The position numbers and the translations under genes were made by a program. Of a stretch of 64,000 bases of DNA, positions 42,738-55,268 are shown piece after piece (within the stretch, counting starts at the first letter, position 1; each line of letters starts with the position of its first letter). The notes beneath the pieces are model-generated. The model was not told where the DNA came from and did not search any database. It saw only the letters and a program-made list of their open reading frames with translations. Origin of the DNA: Liopterus haemorrhoidalis (lineage: Eukaryota; Arthropoda; Insecta; Coleoptera; Dytiscidae); contig OZ020620.1 of the NCBI GenBank assembly GCA_963971575.1, positions 43,810,924 to 43,874,923 on the forward strand. The letters run 5' to 3'.

Positions 42738-43653
42738 CAAGGTGTCTCAAAAGAAATTTTATATTTAGTGGATCGATTAAAAAAAAAGTAAGCCGTATAT
42801 AGAAAAAATGTTTATTAATTATTAAAAAACACTTTTTGGGGATTTATTTCTTAAAAATAATATCGTCTAAATGTAGACTCTCGCGTTCTCGGCACTCATT
42901 TAATCGAACAGTAAAATTACTTATGACGTCTCGGCAGGTGGACTCAGGGATGGCTGCCATTTCGTGACGGATATTTTCTTTCAAATGCGCCAGTGAAGTC
43001 GGTTTATTGGCGTAAACTTTAGATTTAAGATAACCCCATAGGAAAAAGTCCATAGGGGTTAAATCTGGACTGCGTAGAGGCCAATTTATGTCACCTCTCC
43101 GGGAGATCAATTTGCTTGAGAAATTTGCCTCTGACTGGCATCTTGGGGATTTAATTCTTGCACCAATTGAATTTTGTAGGGGTACAGCTTTAGGTATTTG
43201 TGCATAATGCGATGTAATGATGATCTATGCACATTTAAAGCACTAGCGCGCTTCCGAATTGAAAGGTTCGGGTCGTCACGAACAGACTGATTAACATTCT
43301 CCACGTTTTCTACCGTTCTTGATGACCTAGGTCGCCCGGATTTTGATTTATCCAGCGTTGTACCAGTCTCTTCAAACTTTTTAACCCAATATCGAATGAG
43401 AGGAATGCTTGGCGCATCATATAAGTGGCGAAAACCTCGAATACTGCAGAATTTTCTACGCGCTACAGTCGCCGAATCACCGTTTTTGTAAAACTCTCGC
43501 ACGCATAACGCGCGGTCTGCTCCCGAGAAACGCTCCATAGCGACTGAATTCCCAAGAGCCAGGCTACCGATTGACATAACCCCCGCGCCCCTCGGATACG
43601 TTGCGTTCACGCAGTAAGCTAAATAAATATAAAATTTCTTTTGAGACACCTTG
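42738..43653. mobile_element. Tc1/mariner-superfamily element, internally deleted, 916 bp
   Basis: Inverted tips CAAGGTGTCTCAAAAGAAAT followed by TTTATATTTA, nearly perfect for 30 bp, lie inside TA duplications (42736-42737, 43654-43655). It carries the N-terminal DNA-binding part and the C-terminal part of a transposase on the minus strand, with the catalytic centre deleted. Confidence 0.92.
42844..43538 (-). pseudogene. Tc1/mariner transposase with catalytic core deleted
   Basis: Starts at MERFSGADRALCVREFYKNG. The first helix-turn-helix runs to about residue 60 (VKKFEETGTTLDKSKSGRPR, the linker), then a second DNA-binding unit (NLSIRKRASALNVHRSSLHR) to LNPQDASQR. The frame then breaks near 43108, and the C-terminus continues INWPLRSPDLTPMDFFLWGY with the third catalytic Asp, then ENIRHEMAAIP and HLDDIIF. 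The segment with the first two catalytic Asp residues (about 150 residues in the family) is missing. It may still have made a DNA-binding peptide, but no enzyme. Confidence 0.88.
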
Positions 43654-43655
43654 TA

Positions 43656-44292
43656 TATATTGATCGTTGTAAAATGTACAAAAGCAAAGTTTTTCAAAAA
43701 TAAACGAAGGTTTTAGTTATTTTTCGATATAAAGAATCAGAATACGTATTTGAGTCTTATTAAAATAAAGACTCAAAAAATTATTACTTTTTTGTTAACC
43801 TGTGTTATTTTTGTGCTTTAAAAGTGTCATTTTTGTACTCAGGTGTTTTGTATTGCAAATTTTCTACAAATCTAAATTTTAGTATTGAATACTATTTTAT
43901 TCCAGAGGTAAAATTTCGCGCTACTTGAATCCAATATAAAGGTGAGCGTACTCAGAGACGGAATGATGCAAAGCAGAGTGTCTTTTCCTTCCGGCCTGAT
44001 GGACATGACGGAAAATGACACCGTGTTCTCTGTATGTATGAGTACAGTCGTATGTCTGCGTCGGTGTTTCCTTTGTGGGTGTGTGGTCTGATATGAATAA
44101 CGTTCTACTCAATTACACATGTGGTCATGTGCATGGGTGTAAACATCACACTCCACTGACTCTTTGACATGGATGCTAAATCTAGATGTATTATGCCTCA
44201 CAACAATATATGATCATTCCATTTTAGGATTCTCCCAACAATACATACTAAATATTTTATCATTCGGGTGTTTGTCTCAGTACAAACATATT
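43656..44292. other. No gene recognised
   Basis: Nothing assignable. Confidence 0.5.
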
Positions 44293-44624
44293 ATCTTCTT
44301 ACTGGAGTTGGTATATTTTACCGGGGTTTTAGGTCAAAATAAAAAAACATCAAATTATTGAATATCCAATACCGGTTTCCATAACTTTATTATCTTCCTC
44401 AGTTGATCTACGTGGACAAAAAAAAAAAGAGAGAATACAATATAATGCAATTTTTAACTAATGAATGTACATTACAAAATGATAATATAAAATAAAACTT
44501 ACTCAATTGTATGATATTAAAAGTAGTTCTATCAAAATGCTGATGTTAAAAAGTAGTTTAAATAATCTAATAATTAAAATTTTTTACATTACAATAACAT
44601 ATTAAAAACATTAAAAACACGATG

Positions 44625-44627
<3 letters not shown>

Positions 44628-44655
<28 letters not shown>

Positions 44656-45639
44656 TTATTAAATTTGCCAAATACAATAAATGTACATTAAATTATGTCA
44701 AAATACACAAATATACAAATATACAAAAAAAAAATAAATAAATAAATAAGCTGCACGCAATTATACAATCACAAAATTACAGCTATCAATATTATCATTT
44801 AAAAATTCTTGAATACTGTAGTACATTTTCTCCAATAAGAATTTAAAAATAATTTTTTTAAATTTTTGGAGATTTAATTCTCTGATATGCATAGGTAATT
44901 TATTGAATAGGGTAACGCCTATAAATGAAGGAAGAGACTTTGAAACATTTAACTTTATTTTCGGTAGACGAAAATCAGATTTGGCTCTGGTGTTATAGTT
45001 ATGAAGGTCGCTTCCACTATTCAATAAATATCCATTTTCTTTTATATATAATAGCATTTGCAATATATATATGCAAGGAAAACTTAATATTCCTAACTCT
45101 TTAAAAATCTGTCTACAATGCGCTCTTCTTGCAACCCCACCAAGTATTCTTATTGCATTTTTCTGAGTTCTGAAAATTCTAATAGAATCAGTAGAATTGC
45201 CCCACAGAATAACACCATATTGCATGACTGACTGTATGTATGAAAAATATACAGTTTTTGCTATATGTAGTGATACGTATCTCATGATTTTATAAAGCAT
45301 AAAGTTGTACGAATTAATTTTGTTAGCTACATATTTCACATGTTCTTTCCAATTTAACTGTGCATCTAACACAAATCCTAAAAATTTTACATGTTGAACA
45401 TGATACAGATGATCATTGTGGAAAGATCTGTTGAGACTAAAAACTAAATGGGAAGTTTTATTTTCATTAAGTTTAAGCTTATTCCTATTAAACCACAATA
45501 TAGCTTCATCCATAGTAGCTTTTATATTCTGTTCAACATGATCATGATCTACACCACTATTAATAAAATTTGTGTCATCTACATACATAACATTTGGTAT
45601 ATCACAGATGAACAATTATAAAAAATATCACAGTTAAAT
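44628..45639 (-). mobile_element. 5'-truncated CR1/Jockey-like LINE inside the Penelope element
   Basis: On the minus strand the RT C-terminal region is followed by an AT-rich 3' UTR and a tail of about nine ATT units (AAT on the plus strand, 44629-44656). The 5' end is truncated at the catalytic box. The microsatellite-type tail is like that of CR1-clade elements. Confidence 0.8.
44761..45615 (-). pseudogene. LINE RT, catalytic box to C-terminus
   Basis: Opens with IPNVMYVDDTNFINS (catalytic YVDD), then ILWFNRNKLKLNENKTSHLV, VKFLGFVLDAQLNWKEHVKY, YFSYIQSVMQYGVILWGNST, FRTQKNAIRILGG and HNYNTRAKSDFRLPK to a stop. This is the RT palm end, thumb and C-terminal domain in one frame of 284 codons. 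The fingers and the first catalytic Asp are missing because of 5' truncation. The frame is intact, so the insertion is not very old. Confidence 0.88.
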
Positions 45640-46722
45640 ATCAAAAACTATAACATAAAAATCACAGCACATGCGAGAGTATGGCAAATCACAGAATGAC
45701 AAGTTTTAACAAAGTATTACTTCAAATTTCTATTAATTCGTGGATGTTTACTATCATGAATACAGTTAATAATGTGATCATAGCATCCATTTAAATTTGC
45801 CGCGTCTTGTTGTATATTAATATTATTACTATTATGTTTTATATATACCATTTCTTTTATTAATCTTTTATAATAATTGTCTTCTCAATCAAGTATTTTA
45901 AAGTTTTCAAAATCAAACATGTGGTCCTTTTCTGTAACATGGATGGGAATAGGTAATTTTTTTGAATTTTTAATATCTTGTTGGTGTTCTTTTAGTCGGT
46001 TTTTTACATATTGTTGTGTCTGGCCCGTGTAAGTGGCTTGAAATTGTTTACATTTAATTAAATATATTACATTTTTTTTTCCATCAAATCATTATCTTTA
46101 AGTTTAGAGAATACTGAATTAACAGTTCTTCAGAATTTTATTGTTCTTTTAAATTGTTTTTAAACAAGGAAATAAATTCTTTATGTAAGGTAATGAACAA
46201 TATTTAATGTTATTTTCATCACGGGTTATTTTTCTGCGTTCTGTGTTTAAAATATTATTAATCAATGTTTTATGAAAATTATTAAACGTGAGAATGTGTG
46301 ATATCTGTTTTTTAATCTCTTCATGATAGTCAGGATGTGTCAATATAATAGCTGAGTTTTTTAAATTATATGCAGAATTAATTTTTTGGGAGTTAACATG
46401 TAAGGAATTGAAATTGAGAAACCGATCTGAAGCTATCTTCTTTTTGTACCATTTAGTTTTAATCTTATTATTGTATCGAATTAGGGTCATGTTCAGAAAA
46501 TTTATTTTATTGTCATTCTCTATTTCCAACGTGAATTTAAGATTTTCATCATATATATTGAAATTATTTATTAAATTATCTATATGTTGTTTGGGGATGA
46601 TAAGTAGCAGGTCATCAACATATTTTTTTTATCAACGTACATTGAAACGGTAACTTTTCCAGACAATAATCTAGTAAATCGTTCATCACAAGATTGGCTA
46701 ATGCGGGACTACAATGCGTTTT
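45640..46722 (-). pseudogene. Penelope-like RT C-terminal part and GIY-YIG nuclease
   Basis: Near 46700-46600 the minus strand reads NLVMNDLLDYCLEKL-like text and KKYVDDLLLIIPKQHI (catalytic box). Then IENDNKINFLNMTLIRYNNK, IKTKWYKKKIASDRFLNFNS, HPDYHEEIKKQISHIL and SLPYIKNLFP. Further down (about 46070-45880) comes VIYLIKCKQFQATYTGQTQQ then YVKNRLKEHQQDI and HVTEKDH, a GIY-YIG endonuclease domain. RT plus GIY-YIG defines Penelope-like elements. Frameshifts separate the blocks, the RT N-terminus is absent, and the LINE cuts the 3' side. Confidence 0.88.
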
Positions 46723-46850
46723 TGTCCACGTAGATCAACTGAGGAAGATAATAAAGTTATCGAAACCGGTATTGGATATTAAATAATTTGATGTTTTTTT
46801 ATTTTGACCTAAAACCCCGGTAAAATACACCAACTCCAGTAAGAAGATGT

Positions 46851-47263
46851 ATATTCGAGGTATTCAAAATATACACAAACATATTAGTTTGAGTAAAAAA
46901 TTATGCTCTTGGAAACCAATTATGATGACTATGCTCTAATCGCGAAGAAAATGCTGTTTTTTTTTTTATTGATAAAAATTATTTACAATTATTAGCTACG
47001 AAAATGATCTGGAAGATTCAAACAACTTGGAAACTGTACAAACACTAAATTCCGCATTAAAGCAACACATCTTGTACTATGGTTATTACCATAAACCAGT
47101 AAAAACTTCAGAAATAATTTTTAGATATGTGGTTCTTAGAACTAACCAATTGACCCGTAAGGGTTAACTGACAGCAATGCAAAATTCGTTTCTTTTAGAA
47201 TAAAACAGAAACTGTCAACTAGTTTCTATTCTTGTAAAGTTTGCTTTTTTTAAATTTTAGTGT
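46851..47263. other. No feature recognised
   Basis: Nothing assignable. Confidence 0.5.
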
Positions 47264-47383
47264 CCTTTGCTTATTCGACAATTAGTCAGGACAGTTCCAT
47301 TTTTTTTAAACTCCAACGGGATTCAAACCCGATACATTAGCAACGCAGGGCACTTGTGTTACCAATACGCTACGCTGATCGGC
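47264..47383 (-). mobile_element. tRNA-derived SINE, copy c
   Basis: The minus strand starts GCCGATCAGCGTAGCGTATT (A box), then a B-box-like GGGTTTGAATCC, then 'gtcctgactaattgtcga'. It is the most diverged of the three copies. The flanks 'ttttaaaatttt' and 'tttttaaatttta' may be an imperfect duplication. Confidence 0.75.
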
Positions 47384-47446
47384 TTTTAAAATTTTCATTA
47401 TACAAATATGTTTCTAGATATTTTCTTTTATTAGAAAAATTGCTTA

Positions 47447-47705
47447 GGCCAGGTTTTTCCACCTTCAGATAAAGTTCCAGGTAACTATCTGACAGATAAG
47501 GTTATTTGTAACTTCATCTGCTGAGTAAATGTCATCCCTTCTTTCTATACAAATGTATCTATCGGATAGTTATCTAACGGATAATGAGACTGACGTATTG
47601 GATTCACTGACTGGTATTGACATTTATTCAGCAGATGAAGTTACAAATAACCTTATCTGTCAGATAGTTACCTGGAACTTTATCTGAAGGTGGAAAGACC
47701 GGGCC
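47447..47705. mobile_element. PIF/Harbinger-type palindromic MITE, copy 2
   Basis: TTA duplications (47444-47446, 47706-47708). Tips GGCCAGGTTTTTCCACCTTC and, inverted, GGCCCGGTCTTTCCACCTTC. The same core as 33119-33356, inverted, is 259 bp long because it keeps both 'cttcatctgctga' arms. Confidence 0.92.
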
Positions 47706-47708
47706 TTA

Positions 47709-48389
47709 TAGTTATTTTATTTGGTGTCCTATTTTTGTAACCATCTTAAATCTGGCGCGGTTCTCAATATAGATTCTGTTAAAAATGTTTTAATTTTCCT
47801 AATATTTATAACAAGTGGCATTTTATAAACAAGTACAATATTTTTTACGAATGTTCTGAACTATAAACAATCATGTCGAATATCAGGTTGAATGAATTCT
47901 GAAGACTTATTGACGACCTTAACAGTCCCGCTGAACTGGCTCAAACGCTTCAGTAAAACTGATACGATTTATTGTTCCAAATGACTTGCAGAGCTTCGCT
48001 ATTTGAATAAACTGCTTCTTCGATCCCAGGTCGCGCGTCTTATAAGCGGGCCTTAGAACATTATATAGATTTCTAGAACTTTTAGGTAATTCAGTGTTCA
48101 AAGTTCAAGAGCAATTTATTGAAAACTGTTGCTATGTAATTAGGGAAATATATATTTTTTTCACTTTGTATTTTACTCGTGGAATACGTATATCATGTTT
48201 ATGCCTAGTATTGTGATCATTTACAGAATTATTCTTCAGAAACATACTGATATTTTCTTTAATATACATCAATACATTTAAAATGTATTAAGATGGAAAG
48301 GTATTTGAAACTCCGTAAATAATTTCCTATAGGATTCCCCTCTACCGATTTTGCAAATAATTCATACCGTTTTTGTAGTTTGAAAAAAT
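47709..48389. other. No gene recognised
   Basis: Nothing assignable. Confidence 0.5.
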
Positions 48390-48620
48390 CTGCTTCTTTA
48401 TTGCTTTCAAGTCACTGCTGCGTAGTCTTCACCTTATGGACTGGCGCTGATTCTTTTTGGAAATTCCAGTGGTGACCAGCGACTTCAACACGATTTCCAA
48501 ATCTCTACTAAAAATACGTAAAATAGTAACTATTAAGCTTAGTGGTACCACAGTCATAGCTCCCGCCCCATCAAACCATAAAAGCAGGACCAATTAAGCA
48601 GGGTAAAGGCCCTTATGAAT
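48390..48620 (-). pseudogene. maT-type transposase debris
   Basis: Minus-strand scraps VMVWWGGSYDCGTTKLNSYY, and ESAPVHKVKTTQQ near 48400-48460, match the region before and at the second catalytic Asp of DD37D transposases. The Asp before SAPVH is Glu here. It is heavily frameshifted. 48621-48974 shows nothing further. Confidence 0.55.
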
Positions 48621-48974
48621 TGTAGGAACTTTCTCATGAGATTTTAGGGAACTTGCATCGTACACCCTATCATTCTGGCGTTTGAATACCTCAACAATAT
48701 TAAAAATCTTTTTATGAAAATCTAAAAAACCATTCATGGTTCTGCTGAGTAGTGGCTGCAGAGACTTACAGCAGTGTAACGGCCAGAGTTGGTCATTTTG
48801 AATACTGATTTGTGCTTCAAGTTTAGGATGCATCTAATATATTAGTAGTATTTACTAAAAGAAAATTAAAATGTCCCTAAGTGAAACTTCGCTGAAAACT
48901 TATTTATTATAAGTAAGTAAACAACATTTATAATAAGACTAGGTATATCTGGTTTGTTCTAGTTGTGTCACTTA

Positions 48975-50248
48975 CCAGGTCTACAAGTATGAAATGCGGA
49001 TTTTTTTTTTAAATTAAGCACATTAAACTCAAAAGAACAGTAAAAGTTTATTTATTCAAAGTATAATCCATTAGAAGTTATACATTTTTCCCATATTTCA
49101 GGCAATTTGTGAATACCTCGCCAGTAGAACTCTTCCCCTTTCCCCGCAAACCATTCATCTAGCCATTCTTTCACATTTTCATATGAACAAAAGTGCTGCT
49201 CGGAAAGTGCGTGACCCATCGATGCGAAAAAGTGGTAATCTGAAGGGGCCAAGTCTGGTGAGTAAGCGGCATGGGGTAGCACTTCCCACTTAAGTGCCTC
49301 CAATGTGTTGCAAACTGCTTTTGCCTTATGTGATGGAGCGTTATTGTGAAGAAAGATTACCTTGTGCTGTCTTCTTTCGTATTCTGGTCGTTTTATGAGC
49401 AGCGAATGGTTCAAATCGATCAGTTGTTGCTGGTAGCGTTGGGTATTAACTGTTTCATCAGGTTTTAACAATTCATAATAGACCACACCCTTTTGGTCCC
49501 ACCAAGTACAGAGCATTTTCTTTTTGCCAAAGCGATTCGGTCTTGCAGTGGATGTGGATGGTGAGCCTGGATTCACCCATGATTTTTTGCGTTTGGGATT
49601 TTCAAAATAAATCCATTTTTCATCGCCGGTAATGATACGATGCAAAAAAGACTTTCTTTTGTATCGTGCAAGCAAAATTTCGCAAGTGTTTTTGCGGTTT
49701 TCCAGCTGCCTCTCATTCAATGCATGTGGAACCCATCTGCCGACTTTCTGGATCTTACCCATCTCTCGTAGACCTTTGGAAACAGCTTTTTGACTAACGC
49801 CTAACTGCTCTGCTAGTTGTTTTTGTGATTGACTATCGTTTTCCTATAGCAATGTTTCCAATTTTGTATCTTCATATTTTTTTGGAGGTTTTCCATGTTC
49901 TTTGTCTGTAAGATCAAAGTCACCACTTTTGAAACGCTGAAACCATCGTTCACACGTATCTTGCGATGGAGCATATTCACCATAAGCTTCTCGAAGCAGT
50001 CGGTATGATTCAGCAACAGTTTTTTTTAAAATGAAAACAAAACAGTAGTACTCTTTATTTGGCACAAAATTTGATATTTTTAACACAGTAAAACAAAACT
50101 ATATGATCATTTTTCAAATTAAAACCTATACGCATTTGACACTTAATGATAACTTAACAAAACGCCATATCTGTTGAAACTTTGAACTATACACTCTGTT
50201 TGCGCGGCCAGTTTGAAAAAAATCCGCATTTCATACTTGTAGACCTGG
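48975..50248. mobile_element. Near full-length mariner element, 1274 bp
   Basis: Inverted tips CCAGGTCTACAAGTATGAAA then TGCGGATTTTTTT, essentially perfect for 33 bp, lie inside TA duplications (48973-48974, 50249-50250). The length fits a complete mariner. It encodes a transposase on the minus strand with one in-frame stop. This is the best preserved DNA transposon in the window. Confidence 0.95.
49052..50086 (-). pseudogene. mariner transposase (one stop, one catalytic change)
   Basis: N-terminal part: KKTVAESYRLLREAYGEYAP and DTCERWFQRFKSGDFDL, then the linker GKPPKKYED. An in-frame TAG lies at 49844-49846, after which the same frame goes on through QLAEQLGVSQKAVSKGLREM (second helix-turn-helix) and WVPHALNERQ. 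The catalytic domain has TGDEKWIYFENP (first Asp), FLHNNAPSHKAK (Asn where the second Asp belongs) and SPDLAPSDYHFF (third Asp, at the D34D spacing), to the C-terminus EKCITSNGLYFE. About 345 codons, the normal family length. Either lesion alone should prevent transposition. Confidence 0.93.
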
Positions 50249-50250
50249 TA

Positions 50251-50825
50251 CATTATCCTAGCGTGTGTTGTTAGAACGAGACTAACTGAAGACAAAGTTT
50301 GAAGTGCGCTGTATCTCTTAATGGATTATAAACCATTGGTAGATTATTTGAGGATAATGTCTGCTGTGAATTCTTCGCACACATATGACAAATCCCAAAG
50401 CTTCCTTGAATCAAATAGATGCATGTCATGTTGATCGTTTAAGCTGAGCTTTGGTTGCATTCAGTGATGCATACATGTAGAGCGTCACACAGGTTAATCT
50501 ATATGAAATTCAATCCTGCAACTCCTTGTATGCAACCGTGTGAATGTACTTCACATGTATGTATATTGCTTCTTGTATACAGTTGTATTTGTGTGTGTAT
50601 CTTATGTGTGTGTTAGTGAACTCTCTTTGACAATCAGTAAACACCTTACGTATTGCATAAATTAGGGTTAGTTAGTTTGTGCCACGTTAAACTTACTTGT
50701 CAGTCACAGTAATCAAATGTCGCATCTACATGTTTAGATCTTGTATGTAGGGTACATACTATCGACTCAATCAGTTTATCACGCTAATAGTATATACACC
50801 TAGTTCACTCCTGTCAAGAAGAGGT
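50251..50825. other. No gene recognised
   Basis: TG/TA-rich text (50570-50620) but no pure tract; nothing assignable. Confidence 0.5.
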
Positions 50826-52213
50826 TTGTGTTCTGATCTTTGTCACTTTGGGCAACAACGGGTACTCATTGTATCAGAAATAATTAATAATTACGGTTCC
50901 CTTTTTTCTAACACATATAGCACATATACACATAATAGATCTTTATCTGCAGGAGAATGCCCAGCTGAATGGAAAAAGGCAATTGTTGTACCTATTTACA
51001 AAAATGGAAATAAGAACAATGTAGAAAATTACCGCCCGATTTCTAAATTAAATATTTTTGAAAAAGTTTTTGAAAAAATAATTTATAAACATGTCTATGC
51101 ATTTTTTAAGCCGTCTATTATTCCGGAACAACATGGTTTTTTGTCTGGTAGATCAGTTGATACTAATTTAATTACATTTATTGACCAAATTCTTAAAAGT
51201 ATGAGTAACAGGACACAAGTTGACACGGTTTACACGGATTTCAGTAAGGCGTTCGATAAAATCGATCACTCTATACTCATTCATAAACTTCGCAATCTGG
51301 GCATCTGTGGAAGCTTGCTTACTTGGTTTATCTCATACCTGAATGATAGATCTCAATCAATTGCCATGGGGGGCTTTAACTCTGACTGGGTTGAAATTAC
51401 TTCCGGTGTGCCCCAGGGGTCCCATTTGGGTCCCTTATTATTTAATATTTTTATCAACGACATCTCCGAATGCTTTAAATTTACCAAATTTCTCCTCTAT
51501 GCCGACGACTTAAAAATTTTTCTCGCGTCTCCTGATATCGAAACATGTTTTCTGATGCAATCAGACATTGATCGGTTCTATAGGTACTGCTTAAAAAATA
51601 AATTATTTTTAAATATCAACAAATGCTACCATATTGTTTTTTCAAGAAATAGACAGCTTATCAACTACAACTTTAAAATCAACGATACACCAATTCAAAA
51701 CGTTAATCATGTCCGTGATTTAGGTATAACTTTGGATAGCAAATTAGTCTTTGATATTCATATAAACACAATTGCCAAAAAATCATTAAGAATCAGATGG
51801 AGTTTGGCAGTGTTTGCTGGTCTCCGCAGTACTTTACTTATATAAATAGATTGGAAAGCGTACAAAACAAATTTGTTAAATTTATGAAAAGAAAATTCCC
51901 AAATTTCAGCATAATTTTGTTGCCGATGGAGAAAAGGCGAATTTTAACCGATTTATCTATGGTTCACAAAATATTTAACAACACTGTAGACTGTATATTC
52001 ATATTAAACTCTTTCTCTATTAGAACCCCTTCTTACCCTATAAGAAATACTATTTTTTTCTATACTTCTCATGAAAACACTAATTATGCTTTAAATTCAC
52101 CAACTTTGCGTCTCTCTACCTTGTTCAACTTATATTCTTGTCATACTGAATTTCCAAATCTTTTCAACACAAATTTAACAAATTTAAAAAAATCTATATT
52201 ATGCTGCTTATTA
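50826..52213 (+). pseudogene. CR1/Jockey-like LINE reverse transcriptase
   Basis: From about residue 40: SAGECPAEWKKAIVVPIYKN and NYRPISKLNIFEKVFEKIIY (fingers), QHGFLSGRSVDTNL, YTDFSKAFDKIDHSILIHKL (first catalytic Asp), SGVPQGSHLGPLLFNIFIND, FLLYADDLKIF (catalytic Asp pair), KCYHIVFSR and VRDLGITLDSKL (thumb). The frame of 51845 ends after a shift at about 51790; a second frame carries VQNKFVKFMKRKF to a stop at 52216. The endonuclease ORF part is absent (5' truncation). It is followed by a 3' UTR and an AAAT tail. This is the most complete RT in the window, yet frameshifted. Confidence 0.92.
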
Positions 52214-52400
52214 TAATTATAATAATATTGAACCTAACACATACTCAATTAGTTTATATATTTGATATATCTAAATGTTTATTTAAATCATTGTTGTGCT
52301 ATCTGCTTATATATGTTAACAATATGATAATAATTATATAATTTCTGTAGTGCCACCCTATTATTGGGATCTTTAGTATCCTGTTGGTGTGGCCAAAACT

Positions 52401-52718
<318 letters not shown>

Positions 52719-52739
52719 CCGAACATTTCCAAGTTATAT

Positions 52740-53081
52740 TTCTACATAGTTTCCCCGAACTTATAAGCACTTGCGCCACCAGATTGGCAGCTTTTTGGCA
52801 GCAAACTTCAAAAGTGCAAACAAAACTTGATTCCTTTTTCAAAGCAGGATTACCGAGAGCATGCGCGTCGATATCAAACAGCAACGTCACTTCACGACGA
52901 ATGTCCGAAGACAATTAAATAGAATTTTGTTTGTGTTTTGTATTTTTTATTAATATCAAAACACACATATTTTCAAAAAAAAATTTTTTGATTTATTTTA
53001 AACCAATTTTTATATAACGGACTTTCTGCTTTAACGGACACCCCGTCCCCCCAATTAGTCCGTTATATCGAGGTTTTACTG
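52740..53081. mobile_element. Tigger/pogo-like right terminus
   Basis: The right tip, inverted, is CAGTAAAACCTCGATATAAC then GGACTAATTGG, and an internal 'tataacggac' repeats it inversely at 53014-53025. TA follows at 53082-53083. 52760-52910 is less AT-rich and could be coding debris, but I cannot place it. No left end was found. Confidence 0.5.
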
Positions 53082-53083
53082 TA

Positions 53084-53879
53084 CTAGGAATTGATTTTAC
53101 GATCCCACACGTATATAACAAGTGAACTGTGTACTAAGCTACTTCCACCTCCCCATTTAGACTATATTGGTTTAATAACAAATTCTTAGTATACATATAT
53201 ACAATTTAACTTACTTCAGGAAGTTCTAGAAAATTTAAAAGCTTCTTAAATGAATGCCATTATTTTTTTAAATGATTATTAAAACCTTTGAAATATTGTT
53301 GTCAAAACAAACTTTTTAAGTATATGACATAAAACAAAATATGTTCTACATTTTAAAATCAGAGTAAACATTTTTCCTCAAGATGTTCTCCTCAAGTAAA
53401 ATGTATTCAAATAGAACACGCTGTAACTGTCAACTTTTGGTGTTGCGTTTAAAAACTTATATCTCTTAAATGTCGTCAACGTTTTATTCGGCCTGAGGGA
53501 TTACCTCAATGTGTCCTCTGTCGCCAAAGGAGACGCAACTCCTCGCCCTCAACTAACTTACTTTTAATACCGCCCGGAATTCTTTATGACCCCGGAGTCG
53601 AGTGGAGATAGTTACAGTTCAGATGCTCCAAGCACAATGTGCGTATGAGATGAAGGACGATTGCATAATAACTGATAAAAACTTGCACAACTTTTAGGAG
53701 AAAGTTAAGAAGAAGAAAAAAACAGAAAATGTATAGTAACGTATATTCATAATATTGGAAACTGGTATCTAACGAAATAAATCATAAGGAAAAGACTGCA
53801 GAAATTTATTAATTTCATTTTCTTTAGTTTTATATGATAGCGTGGTTCCGTGGTAAGGTGGGATTAAAAAAAAAAAAAC
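53084..53879. other. No gene recognised
   Basis: Nothing assignable. Confidence 0.5.
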
Positions 53880-54920
<1,041 letters not shown>

Positions 54921-55268
54921 AAAAAACATGTGAAGTGTGAATGTTCACACATTTCAGGATTTTGTAGGTATTTAATACAGGGATGGATAAAGTAATGTAA
55001 CGATACCCGATAACGTTATATTAATGATTCAACTACAATTTCTAATACAATTACGTAACGTTATATAACGTTATAATGTTTCATTTATATTGAATAAATA
55101 TATTGCGCTTTCAAATTTACATTTTAGTAGACACATTTATATTTTCAAAAAACAGTTTTAACTACCAGAGAAATAGGTATAACTTGATATTAGCCACCAA
55201 AACAGATCCCAAATATAGGTAATTTCAGAATTACAAATAAAAATTATTTTTAAAACGTTATATAACAA
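54921..55268. mobile_element. Second X left tip followed by a hAT-like end
   Basis: 54925-54978 repeats the X left tip ('gtgtgaatgttcacacattt', 'aggattttgtaggtatttaa') right after X copy 4, then breaks into CAGGGATGGATAAAGTAATG, which resembles a hAT tip. Repeats of 'taacgttata' follow to about 55080 and again at 55256. The partner end was not identified. Confidence 0.4.

Larger units (their letters stand above)
44293..46847 (-). mobile_element. Penelope-like element with inverted terminal copies
   Basis: Contains the 3' part of a Penelope-like coding region on the minus strand. The two ends, 44293-44421 and 46720-46847, are inverted copies of about 128 bp that share 'catcttcttactggagttgg', 'taccggggttttaggtcaaa', 'aataccggtttc' and 'cagttgatctacgtggac'. 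Each holds a CTGAGGA box, a GATAA/TTATC stem and (C/G)GAAACCGG, a hammerhead-like layout. A LINE fragment (44628-45639) interrupts it. Confidence 0.82.

Noticed and set aside
50826..51845. A host gene of 339 codons
   Set aside because: All motifs are those of a non-LTR reverse transcriptase, and the copy is frameshifted with a LINE tail.
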